Assembly (NCBI GenBank): GCA_028819945.1
Contig: JAPPKQ010000032.1
Span: forward strand, 1 to 7,674
From: a bacterium
GTDB taxonomy: Bacteria > Actinomycetota > Acidimicrobiia > Acidimicrobiales > CATQHL01
Direction: 5' to 3'
Length of the DNA stretch: 7,674 nucleotides
How positions within the stretch are numbered: position 1 is the first letter of the stretch; every line of letters starts with the position of its first letter. A program made the position numbers and the translations under genes. A model generated the notes under the pieces. The model did no database searches. It saw nothing but the letters and a program-made list of their open reading frames with translations, and had not been told where the DNA came from. Shown piece by piece: positions 1 to 5,810 of the stretch.

Positions 1-1
1 C

Positions 2-549
2 ACGTGCACCGACGGCGACGGTACCGACAGCGACGGCTGGGACACGCCGACGCCGACGGACAATGACGGGACCGACAGCGACGGCTACGACACGCCGCTG
101 ACGAGCAACGACGGTGTCGACACGCCGACGCCGACCGACAATGACGGCACCGACAGCGACTTCTACGACACGCCGTCCACCGACAACGACGGCTACGCCA
201 CCCCGTGCACCGACTTCGACGGGTTCGACACGCCGACACCGACGGACAACGACGGCACCGACAGCGACGGCTACGACACGCCGACCACCGACGGCGACGG
301 CATCGACACGCCGACACCGACGGACAATGACGGCACCGACAGTGACGGCTACGACACCCGTCGGCCACGGACCAGGACGGCATCGACACCCCCGAGGGAT
401 CGTCAGTCGCGCTCCTGCAGCAGGCGACCCTTCGCGACGACGACATCGACACGCCCACGCCCACCGACAATGACGGTACGGACTCCGACGGGATCGACAC
501 GACGGGGCAGTTGACCGACGAGAGCGAGGACAGCAGTGTCAGCAGCTGA
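2..549 (+). CDS. Asp-rich tandem-repeat protein, 5' partial, apparent 1-nt frameshift near 357
   Basis: The gene enters from outside the window, so its N-terminus is unseen. From position 2 the frame reads about 119 codons of very acidic repeats, for example TPTPTDNDGTDSDGYDTP, with Asp roughly every second to fourth residue. The DNDGTDSDG pattern recalls DxDxDG calcium loops (EF-hand, dockerin, thrombospondin type 3), but it matches none exactly and I recognise no family. At about 357 the expected GACACGCCG reads GACACCCG. Beyond this point the same frame turns Arg/Thr-rich and stops at 512-514. Frame 1 instead continues the repeat style (DQDGIDTPEG, then DIDTPTPTDNDGTDSDGID) and ends with LTDESEDSSVSS and a TGA at 547-549. 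The gene is therefore most likely frameshifted by a 1-nt deletion, real or a sequencing error. With the frame restored, its stop overlaps the next gene by 14 bp. No signal peptide or membrane anchor is visible in this part. Calcium binding, surface display and disorder are all only inferences. Confidence 0.6.
20..500 (+). repeat. Coding minisatellite-like repeat, 16-aa module plus optional 10-aa submodules
   Basis: The core ACCGACAGCGACGG, or a close variant, occurs at about 23, 71, 149, 257, 335 and, more diverged, 478. The first four spacings are 48, 78, 108 and 78 nt. These equal 16 codons plus zero, one, two and one additional 10-codon units of the form TPxTxxDGxD. The last spacing is 143 nt, which is one short of a multiple of three. 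The copies differ at synonymous and nonsynonymous positions, so the array has been diverging under coding constraint. Confidence 0.8.
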
Positions 550-1774
550 CGTGGTCGCCGCCGCCGTGCCGCTCCGGCCCCAGGTGGAGTTCCCCGCCGA
601 CGCCGCCCTGCCGGACCTGCCGAAGCTCTTCGATCCGGAATGGGTGGCCGAAGCGGCCCGCCCGGGGTTCCCGATCAGCGAGGTGGCGCCCAAGGAGATC
701 TGGATCCGCCAGTTCAGTCACAGCCCCGGCCGCACCGCCACCGTCAGCTACATCGCCGAATGGCGCAAGGACGACTACATCGGCCCGGAGTTCTTCGCCG
801 TCAAGCTCGACCGCGGCAAGCCCGCCGCCCTGTTCCAGTATCCGGACGACATCAACCTGCCGGGGCTGAAGCAGGCGGCCGATCCCGCCGCCGCCCTCCG
901 ACTGGTCCTCAGCCACGTCTTCGAGGTGCCGCGCCACGGCCGCCGCATCCTGCGGGTCGACATGGTGCGCTACCGGCCCGGTGACCGGGCGGTGCTGCGT
1001 CACCGGTTCAGCGGGCTGCGGTTCTACGTGAGGGTCGTGCGCCCGGAGGTGATCCCGCGCCTGCTGGCGGCCGTCGAAGTGGCCGAGCGGTCGGCCTTCG
1101 CCGGCCCCCGCCTCGCCGGCTGCTGGGCTACCGGCGGTGTCCTCTGGCTGCCAGAGATCGCCGGCGCGAACATGCGCCAGCAGATGCGGGACGGCGAGCC
1201 GCCCGAGACCGGACTCTTGTTGGACGGCCTCGAGAGCCTCTGGGCGCTGCCGGCCGAGACCAACGGCTGCCGCCCGTTCGACCTGGCCGGGGCCTACCGC
1301 AGGGCCGAACGCACCTTCCGCCACGTCCTGTGGGACGACGAGGCCGGCGGCCGCGCCCTGGCCGAGGCGACGCGCACGCTGCGCCCGTTCGTCGAGTCGT
1401 GGCAGCCGACCGCCATCGCCCACAACGACTTCTACGACGATCAGATGATCGTGCAGCCCGACGGCCGGGTGGCGCTGGTCGACCTCGAGGAGGTCGGCCC
1501 CGGCGACCCCATGCTCGACATCGGCAACATGCTCGCCCACCTGCGCTGGGCGGACCGCTTCGGCACCAGGCGCAAGAACGACGCAAGCGGCGCCTACCAC
1601 CACCGCCTGCGAGAGGCCGCCCTCGACCGCTTCGCCTGGGACGAGCGGGAACTCGCCCTCCGCGAGGCCGTCTGCATCTTCCGGGTCTGCACCAACACCG
1701 TCCGCCACCCCAAACCCGACTGGCAGGCCAACACCATCGCCGGCCTCGACCTCGTCAACGAGACCCTGCCCTGA
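536..1774 (+). CDS. APH/kinase-fold phosphotransferase, 412 aa
   Basis: This is a cytoplasmic protein of the aminoglycoside phosphotransferase (APH)-like superfamily, whose members move the ATP gamma-phosphate to small molecules such as sugars, choline or antibiotics. The substrate cannot be read from sequence. The catalytic loop is IAHNDFYDDQ (His296, Asp298 as the presumed base, Gln303 where many relatives have the metal-binding Asn). The DFG-equivalent is VALVDLEEVGPGDPMLDIGN (Asp316), which typifies the family. The N-terminal half includes YRPGDRAVLRHRF followed by FYVRVVRPE; Arg166 may sit where relatives carry the nucleotide-binding Lys. Length is somewhat above the usual 300-350 aa because about 80 residues precede the kinase-like part. 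The GTG start at 536 is chosen because AGCGAGGA (523-530) lies 5 nt upstream. That start lies inside the end of the frame-corrected repeat gene, implying translational coupling. No membrane segment or signal peptide is seen. The family is fairly certain; the substrate is unknown. Confidence 0.8.
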   Translation: MSAADVVAAAVPLRPQVEFPADAALPDLPKLFDPEWVAEAARPGFPISEVAPKEIWIRQFSHSPGRTATVSYIAEWRKDDYIGPEFFAVKLDRGKPAALFQYPDDINLPGLKQAADPAAALRLVLSHVFEVPRHGRRILRVDMVRYRPGDRAVLRHRFSGLRFYVRVVRPEVIPRLLAAVEVAERSAFAGPRLAGCWATGGVLWLPEIAGANMRQQMRDGEPPETGLLLDGLESLWALPAETNGCRPFDLAGAYRRAERTFRHVLWDDEAGGRALAEATRTLRPFVESWQPTAIAHNDFYDDQMIVQPDGRVALVDLEEVGPGDPMLDIGNMLAHLRWADRFGTRRKNDASGAYHHRLREAALDRFAWDERELALREAVCIFRVCTNTVRHPKPDWQANTIAGLDLVNETLP

Positions 1775-1894
1775 CACCCGGCCCCAGATTCCGTCCCCGC
1801 CACCCCGCCGGGACAGCGCGTCCGGTACCAGGGCCGGCGGATCTCAACCCGCTCGCTCGAGACCTCGTCAGAGCCGGCGAGTACGCCCCCGTCG
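1775..1894. other. Short convergent intergenic gap without a recognisable gene
   Basis: These 120 bp separate the stop of the phosphotransferase from the stop of the antitoxin-like gene on the other strand. I see no stem followed by a T-run. A PIN-domain toxin of about 130 codons would not fit here. A GTG overlapping the antitoxin stop opens a minus-strand frame of about 47 codons, but it lacks the acidic residues of a PIN domain. Confidence 0.5.
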
Positions 1895-2122
1895 TCACAG
1901 CCGACGCTTTGCGGCATCGATGTCGCGCAACCTTCGACGGATCGACTCGAACTCCGCGCGGCTCGTCGGTTCGCTTCCGGCGAGTTCGTCCGGCGACCAG
2001 CGTGAGGCGATCCGCGTCAACTCCCCCCACAGGTACTGCGGCAAGGACAGCCCGGCCGTCTCGGCCCGCTCCCGCAACCGCTCTCTGACCGCGGGGTCGA
2101 GTCCCTCGAGGTTCAGATCCAC
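1895..2122 (-). CDS. Ribbon-helix-helix antitoxin-like protein (FitA/VapB type), 75 aa, no toxin beside it
   Basis: The N-terminus reads MDLNLEGLDPAVRERLRERA and continues AETAGLSLPQYLWGELTRIA. This fits the ribbon-helix-helix DNA-binding fold of FitA/VapB-type antitoxins: a short beta strand, an amphipathic helix, a small turn and a second helix ending near residue 40. The remaining residues, about 42-75, are charged (SPDELAGSEP, then RAEFESIRRRLRDIDAAKRRL) and would be the toxin-binding tail. Such antitoxins normally neutralise a PIN-domain RNase encoded directly downstream and repress their own promoter. Here the next 120 bp hold no toxin gene and a converging gene follows. The GTG start at 2122-2120 is forced by an in-frame TAA 12 nt upstream. 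No good Shine-Dalgarno precedes it, so a nearly leaderless transcript is possible. It is either an orphan regulator or the leftover of a toxin-antitoxin pair. The fold assignment is by eye. Confidence 0.65.
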   Translation of the reverse strand: MDLNLEGLDPAVRERLRERAETAGLSLPQYLWGELTRIASRWSPDELAGSEPTSRAEFESIRRRLRDIDAAKRRL

Positions 2123-2190
2123 GACCCAAACTTATGCCAGTCTGTCGCGCCGAGGATTCCAACGAGTCGCCTGGACTCCTGATCAGTCGA

Positions 2191-2601
2191 TCAACGGTCT
2201 TCGGACTGCTCGCGACGACGGCCGCGGCGGGCCAGCAGGACTGTCACAGCGATCCAGCCGAGAGGACTGACCCCGAGCGCCACGCCGCCGGCGGGAGTGA
2301 CTTCGACAGCAAGCCAGACAGCGCCCGCCACGACCCCGAGGATCATGACTGTCGTACACAGGATCAACACCACACTCGACGACAAGGTCTTGCGCTGCAT
2401 TTCGTGCCGGTGGGTCGCGGCCTGCTCAGCCATCTTGAGGATGCGATCGCCGACTTCGGCGGAGATGTCGAAGTAGCCCCGAAGTTCCTCGGGTCGGGGC
2501 AACGGGCTTTCTCGCTGGTACATCGCGACTTGCACGTCCGCTGTCGCGGGCGGTTGGGGCGCGTCCGCGACCTCCTCGGGCCGGATCGGATGGTCGGTCA
2601 C
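2191..2601 (-). CDS. DUF2335-like predicted membrane protein, 136 aa
   Basis: Residues about 30-70 (ESPLPRPEELRGYFDI, then GDRILKMAEQAATHRHEMQR) match the DUF2335 signature as I remember it: a PLPPPE-like motif, an ADRIL-MAE helix and an H-R-E cluster just before the membrane. Two hydrophobic segments follow, at about 74-99 (SSSVVLILCTTVMILGVVAG onward) and 104-124 (GGVALGVSPLGWIAVTVLLA). The protein ends in a basic/acidic tail, RRGRRREQSEDR. This arrangement predicts a small inner-membrane protein with a cytoplasmic N-terminal domain and a helical hairpin. The biochemical role of the family is not known to me. The start is GTG at 2601-2599, and its GTGA overlaps the upstream TGA by 4 bp. No purine-rich ribosome site is visible, so translation probably depends on termination of the 77-aa gene. 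Length is normal for the family. Confidence 0.75.
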   Translation of the reverse strand: MTDHPIRPEEVADAPQPPATADVQVAMYQRESPLPRPEELRGYFDISAEVGDRILKMAEQAATHRHEMQRKTLSSSVVLILCTTVMILGVVAGAVWLAVEVTPAGGVALGVSPLGWIAVTVLLARRGRRREQSEDR

Positions 2602-2831
2602 GTAGGTGAGGAAGACAGGGAGTAGCCAGCGTCGCTGCCGGCCTGCTCCAGCGGGTACCGGTTCATGGCACCTCGCAGGTCATCGCCAACCTCTTGCCAG
2701 ACCTGTCGCAGGAACGCGTCGGCGTCGTCGTGCTCGGGCGACGTGAAGCTGCTCCCCAGCCACTGAGCCAACTCGGCGAGCAAAGGACCGCTGATGTTCC
2801 GGGCGGTAATGACGAGCAGCGTTTCCTTCAT
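2598..2831 (-). CDS. Small protein of unknown function, 77 aa, coupled to the DUF2335-like gene
   Basis: I do not recognise this protein. It starts MKETLLVITARNISGPLLAE, predicted as a beta strand followed by an amphipathic helix. A middle part follows that is rich in acidic and aromatic residues (FTSPEHDDADAFLRQVWQEV), and it ends in a Ser-rich tail. There is no signal peptide, membrane segment or Cys/His metal motif. ATG at 2831 is the natural start; a GGAAAGG lies upstream but at about 13 nt, which is longer than ideal. Its stop overlaps the DUF2335 start by 4 bp, and that overlap is the best evidence that it is a real gene. It may be a soluble partner of the membrane protein, but that is inference only. 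Confidence 0.6.
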   Translation of the reverse strand: MKETLLVITARNISGPLLAELAQWLGSSFTSPEHDDADAFLRQVWQEVGDDLRGAMNRYPLEQAGSDAGYSLSSSPT

Positions 2832-3144
2832 CGCCGGTCAGGGCCTTTCCGGTCGCGGTGGAGTGGGCAGGATAGCAACGGGGACGCCGCTCGGTTAATC
2901 GGCGGTCAAAGCACCAACCCGAACTTGATGGAGCCTCGAGCGGTCCATTGCGGTCCCCGAATCCATCCCGGTCGGCAATTGAAGAGCACTGCATGCAGCA
3001 CTGGACGGACTTTACCACGATCTCTCTATCCGGCGATCCGCCGAGGGCTCGGCATGTCGTCGATAGCCGCCCCGAGGTGACTGTTGCCGATGCCGGCGGC
3101 GCACAATCTCGCTCGCAGCGTTACCAGACGGACGCCGAATTGCT
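2832..3144. other. Divergent intergenic region with no supported gene
   Basis: Open frames exist on both strands here, but their translations look random and none has a ribosome site or conserved motif. Base composition is less GC-rich than the neighbouring genes, as expected for noncoding DNA. The stretch must hold the leftward promoter for the 77-aa gene; TATCCT on the minus strand at about 2875-2870 is a weak -10 candidate. A 10-bp perfect palindrome, CTGCATGCAG, lies at 2989-2998 within a direct repeat of AGCACT. Confidence 0.5.
2985..3002. repeat. Palindrome CTGCATGCAG within a short direct repeat
   Basis: AGCACT at 2985-2990 is repeated at 2997-3002 around GCATGC, which makes a 10-bp perfect palindrome at 2989-2998. 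It lies about 150 bp upstream of the molybdenum hydroxylase promoter. It could be an operator-like site or chance; no regulator family is recognised. Confidence 0.3.
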
Positions 3145-3173
3145 TTGACAAAATGTAAAATCTGGTGTGTACT
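3145..3173 (+). promoter_or_regulatory. Putative sigma70-type promoter of the molybdenum hydroxylase operon
   Basis: A perfect TTGACA at 3145-3150 is followed, after 17 nt, by TGTACT (3168-3173), which matches four of six bases of the TATAAT consensus. The interval is strikingly AT-rich for this genome. Transcription would begin near 3180, leaving a leader of about 40 nt before the GTG at 3220. TAAAAT at 3156-3161 is an alternative -10, but it has no good -35. Confidence 0.5.
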
Positions 3174-3204
3174 TGCGGGGTGGATCGGCTGTTGGCGGAT
3201 GGAG

Positions 3205-3211
3205 AAGGGGG
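3205..3211 (+). promoter_or_regulatory. Ribosome binding site deciding the start at 3220
   Basis: AAGGGGG lies 8 nt before GTG 3220. The other in-frame candidates (TTG 3145, ATG 3199, ATG 3229) have no ribosome site at suitable spacing, and TTG 3145 coincides with the -35 box. Confidence 0.5.
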
Positions 3212-3219
3212 TTAGGCCC

Positions 3220-5619
3220 GTGGCCGACATGGGCTCGACCGGTGTGGCCGGAATGACTGAGGCGGACGGTCCGGCGGCGGGCGCACCGGGCTCGGCGCTG
3301 AGCGCGGCTGCCGGCGTGGAGGCGCCGGCGCGGCCCACCACCACCGGGCGCATCGGTGAGAGCGTTCCCCGCCCCGACGGCGTCCCCAAGACCACCGGGG
3401 GCTTCGCCTTCTCGTCTGACCTGTGGGCCGACGGCATGCTGTGGGGCCGGGCGCTGCGCTCGCCGCACCCTCACGCCCGCATCCGCTCCATCAACATCGC
3501 CGGTGCCCTGGCCGTCGGCGGCGTGCGGGCCGTGCTGACCGCCGACGACCTGCCCGGAACGGGCGTGTTCGGCATCGAGCACGCCGACCAGCCGGTCCTG
3601 GCCGCCGACGTCGTGCGCTACTGCGGCGAGCCGGTGGCCCTCGTGGCCGCCGACCACCCCGAGACCGCCCGCCTGGCCACCGAGGCGATCGTGGTGGACT
3701 ACGAGCCGCTGGAGGCGGTCACCGACGCCGCCGCCGCCGCCGACGCCCCGCCCATCCACCCCGACGGCAACCTGTTCCGCCACATCCGCATCCGCCACGG
3801 CGACCCGCAGGCCACCGGCGACGTGGTCGTGGAGGGCGACTACGAGGTGGGCATGCAGGACCAGGCCTTCATGGGCACCGAGTCGGGCCTGGCGATGCCG
3901 ACCGTCGACGGCGGCGTGGAGCTGTTCATCTCCACCCAGTGGCTGCACAACGACCAGCGCCAGATCGCCGAGGCGCTCGGTCTGGCGCCCGCCGACGTCC
4001 ATCTCACCCTCGCCGGGGTGGGCGGGGCCTTCGGCGCCCGCGAGGACGTGACGCTGCAGATCCACCTGTGCCTGCTGGCGCTGCACACCGGGCGCCCCGT
4101 GAAGATGCTGTACAACCGGGAGGAGTCGTTCTTCGGCCACGTGCACCGCCACCCGGCCCGGATGCGCTACCGCCACCACGCCACCGCCGACGGCCGCCTC
4201 GTCAACGTGGAGGCCGAGATCATCCTCGACGGCGGCGCCTACGCCTCCACCACCGCCGCGGTGCTCGCCAACGCCAGCTTCTTCGCCACCGGCCCCTACA
4301 AGGTGCCCAACGCCTCCGTCGACGGCTGGGGGATGCGCACCAACAACCCGCCGTGCGGGGCGATGCGGGGCTTCGGCGTGGTGCAGGTCTGCTTCGCCCA
4401 CGAGGCGCAGATGGACCGCCTGGCCGACGCCCTGCGCATCGACCCCCTCGAGCTGCGGCTGCGCAACGCCCTGACGCCCGGCGACACGCTCATCACCGGC
4501 CAGCAGATCACCGGTACCGCCCCCGTGGCCGAACTCCTCGAGGCCCTGGGCGAGTACCCGCTACCGCAGGAAACCGACGGGGCGGGCCGGCATGGCGCAG
4601 GCGGCAACGGCGCCGCCGACGCCATGGCCCGCCCCGGCGGCGCCGGACGCACCGCCGACGGCAGTCATGTGCGTCGGGGCGTCGGGTACGCCGCCAGCAT
4701 CAAGAACCTCATGTTCTCCGAGGGCTTCGACGACTACTCCACGGCGGCCTGCCGGCTGTCCGACGGCGTCGCCACCATCACCTGCGCCTGCGTGGAGGTG
4801 GGCCAGGGGTTCGTGACGCTCGCCCAGCAGATCGCCCGGGAGGTGCTGGGCGTCCAGCAGGTGCTGCTGGACCCCGCCGACACCGCCATCGGCTCGGCCG
4901 GGTCGTCCTCGGCCAGCCGCCAGACCTGGATGTCGGGCGGGGCGGTGCTGGCCGCCTGCGAAGGAGTGCGCGACAAGGTGCTGTCCTACGTGTCCGCCGA
5001 GTGCGGCATCCCGCCGGGCGAGCTGGCGCTGCGAGACGGCCAGGTGGTATCCGACAGCGGGCTGAGCCGCGACCTCGCCGACATCACCGCCGAGCGGGAC
5101 TTCCGCTGTCAGATCGAGTACCACCACGCGCCGACCACCGAGGTGGACGCCGACGGCCAGGGCACCCCGCACGTGTCGTTCGCCTTCGCCGCCCACCGGG
5201 CCGTCGTGGACGTGGACGCCGACCTGGGGCTGCTGCGCACCGTGGAAGTGGCCACCACCCAGGACGTGGGCCGCATCCTGAACCCGGTTCAGGCGGTCGG
5301 CCAGATCGAAGGGGGCATCGCCCAGGGCGTCGGCCTGGCGGTGATGGAGGAGATCGTTCTGGACGGCGGCCGGGTGCGCAACGCCAGCTTCACCGACTAC
5401 CTGATCCCCACGGCGCTGGACATGTGCGACGTGCGCATCGCCCGCCTCGTGGAGGCGCCCGAGCCGGGCGCCCCGTTCGGCGCCAAGGGCATCGGCGAGC
5501 CGCCCACCATCTCCTCCACGCCGGCGGTCGTGGCCGCGGTCCGCCAGGCCACTGGCCTGGAGCTGAACCGTGTGCCCATCCGCCCCGGCGACATCGCCCT
5601 GCACCCCGACCGCAAGTGA
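3220..5619 (+). CDS. Xanthine dehydrogenase family molybdopterin-binding (large) subunit, 799 aa
   Basis: This is the molybdenum-cofactor subunit of a cytoplasmic hydroxylase that inserts water-derived oxygen into an N-heterocycle or aldehyde. After a disordered Ala/Gly/Pro leader (residues 1-43), the protein has the small a/b hammerhead domain (RIGESVPRPDGVPKTTGGFA onward). The two cofactor-binding halves follow. Family motifs are GGAFGARED (268-276), CGAMRGFG (ending at 386), EVGQG (526-530), SAGSSSASRQT (559-569) and GAKGIGEPP (754-762). Glu760 in GIGEPP is the expected catalytic base. Length is usual for a stand-alone large subunit. It has no Cys motifs for [2Fe-2S] clusters and no FAD domain, and no separate small subunit lies beside it, so electrons must leave through another protein. 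A Gly/Ala-rich stretch at about 450-484 looks like a loop insertion. GTG 3220 is chosen over the longer frame from TTG 3145 because that triplet is the promoter -35. The family is certain; the substrate is not, with purine plausible from AMRGFG. Confidence 0.9.
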   Translation: MADMGSTGVAGMTEADGPAAGAPGSALSAAAGVEAPARPTTTGRIGESVPRPDGVPKTTGGFAFSSDLWADGMLWGRALRSPHPHARIRSINIAGALAVGGVRAVLTADDLPGTGVFGIEHADQPVLAADVVRYCGEPVALVAADHPETARLATEAIVVDYEPLEAVTDAAAAADAPPIHPDGNLFRHIRIRHGDPQATGDVVVEGDYEVGMQDQAFMGTESGLAMPTVDGGVELFISTQWLHNDQRQIAEALGLAPADVHLTLAGVGGAFGAREDVTLQIHLCLLALHTGRPVKMLYNREESFFGHVHRHPARMRYRHHATADGRLVNVEAEIILDGGAYASTTAAVLANASFFATGPYKVPNASVDGWGMRTNNPPCGAMRGFGVVQVCFAHEAQMDRLADALRIDPLELRLRNALTPGDTLITGQQITGTAPVAELLEALGEYPLPQETDGAGRHGAGGNGAADAMARPGGAGRTADGSHVRRGVGYAASIKNLMFSEGFDDYSTAACRLSDGVATITCACVEVGQGFVTLAQQIAREVLGVQQVLLDPADTAIGSAGSSSASRQTWMSGGAVLAACEGVRDKVLSYVSAECGIPPGELALRDGQVVSDSGLSRDLADITAERDFRCQIEYHHAPTTEVDADGQGTPHVSFAFAAHRAVVDVDADLGLLRTVEVATTQDVGRILNPVQAVGQIEGGIAQGVGLAVMEEIVLDGGRVRNASFTDYLIPTALDMCDVRIARLVEAPEPGAPFGAKGIGEPPTISSTPAVVAAVRQATGLELNRVPIRPGDIALHPDRK

Positions 5620-5670
5620 ACCCGCCCGACAGACCGATGAATCCACCCGATATACCCCGCCCCACCCCGA

Positions 5671-5740
5671 TCGTCATTCCGGCGGAGAGCCTGCCCCGGA
5701 TTCGATCCGGGGCCGGAATCCACAGTCCGGCGGCTGTGGC
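5671..5740. repeat. Nested palindromic intergenic repeat (REP/MITE-like)
   Basis: The outer arms ATTCCGGC (5676-5683) and GCCGGAAT (5712-5719) enclose a second perfect stem, CCCCGGAT (5694-5701) and ATCCGGGG (5705-5712), with the 3-nt loop TCG; the two right arms share base 5712. A third stem, CCACAG (5720-5725) with CTGTGG (5734-5739), follows at once. The outer form, TCGTCATTCCGGC to GCCGGAATCCA, resembles the widespread bacterial intergenic repeat CGTCATTCCCGC-GCGGGAATCCA. This suggests a dispersed element, but only one copy is visible here. Confidence 0.6.
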
Positions 5741-5797
5741 TGGGCTGCATGTGGATTTGTCGGCAGCCCGCTGACCCAGAACCGAGCCGAACCCCAC

Positions 5798-5803
5798 AGG
5801 AGG
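5798..5803 (+). promoter_or_regulatory. Consensus ribosome binding site AGGAGG
   Basis: A perfect AGGAGG lies 7 nt before GTG 5811. It is the strongest ribosome site in the window and fixes the start of the fused hydroxylase. Confidence 0.85.
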
Positions 5804-5810
5804 AACAACC

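Larger units (their letters stand above)
5620..5810. other. Spacer between the two molybdenum hydroxylase genes
   Basis: This 191-bp gap holds the palindromic element at 5671-5740 and the ribosome site of the next gene. No T-run follows the stems, so an intrinsic terminator is not supported. The hairpins could instead set transcript stability between the genes. A 45-codon open frame from ATG 5638 runs through the palindromes and is not believed. Confidence 0.5.

Noticed and set aside
350..362. Programmed -1 frameshift joining the two frames
   Set aside because: No heptameric slippery sequence and no obvious downstream stem at proper distance; a 1-nt deletion explains the break more simply.
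1..500. CRISPR-like array of short repeats
   Set aside because: Spacing varies by multiples of three, the copies are diverged, and the units are continuous coding sequence with no unique spacers.
539..1777. Long minus-strand open frame opposite the phosphotransferase
   Set aside because: It is the codon-position shadow of a GC-rich gene; its translation is Gly/Ala/Val/His-rich with no motif, while the plus strand holds kinase motifs.
2960..3010. Possible tRNA remnant (AGAGCACTGCATG recalls a tRNA D-arm)
   Set aside because: There is no matching D-stem partner, anticodon arm, T-arm or acceptor stem around it.
2694..3080. 128-codon plus-strand frame across the 77-aa gene and the intergenic region
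   Set aside because: No ribosome site, random composition, and it overlaps a better supported minus-strand gene.
3121..4401. Minus-strand open frame opposite the first hydroxylase
   Set aside because: Compositional mirror of the plus-strand gene, low complexity, and it would run across the operon promoter.
5694..5712. Intrinsic terminator after the first hydroxylase
   Set aside because: The stem is strong but no T-run follows, and the next gene with a strong ribosome site starts 98 bp later.
3423..5774. 783-codon plus-strand frame within the first hydroxylase
   Set aside because: Its translation is Arg/Pro/Gly-rich out-of-frame sequence; the conserved molybdenum hydroxylase motifs are all in the other frame.
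5638..5774. 45-codon open frame between the two hydroxylase genes
   Set aside because: It lacks a ribosome site and its peptide (VIPAESLPRIRSGAGIHS) is what translated palindromic repeats of this type typically give.
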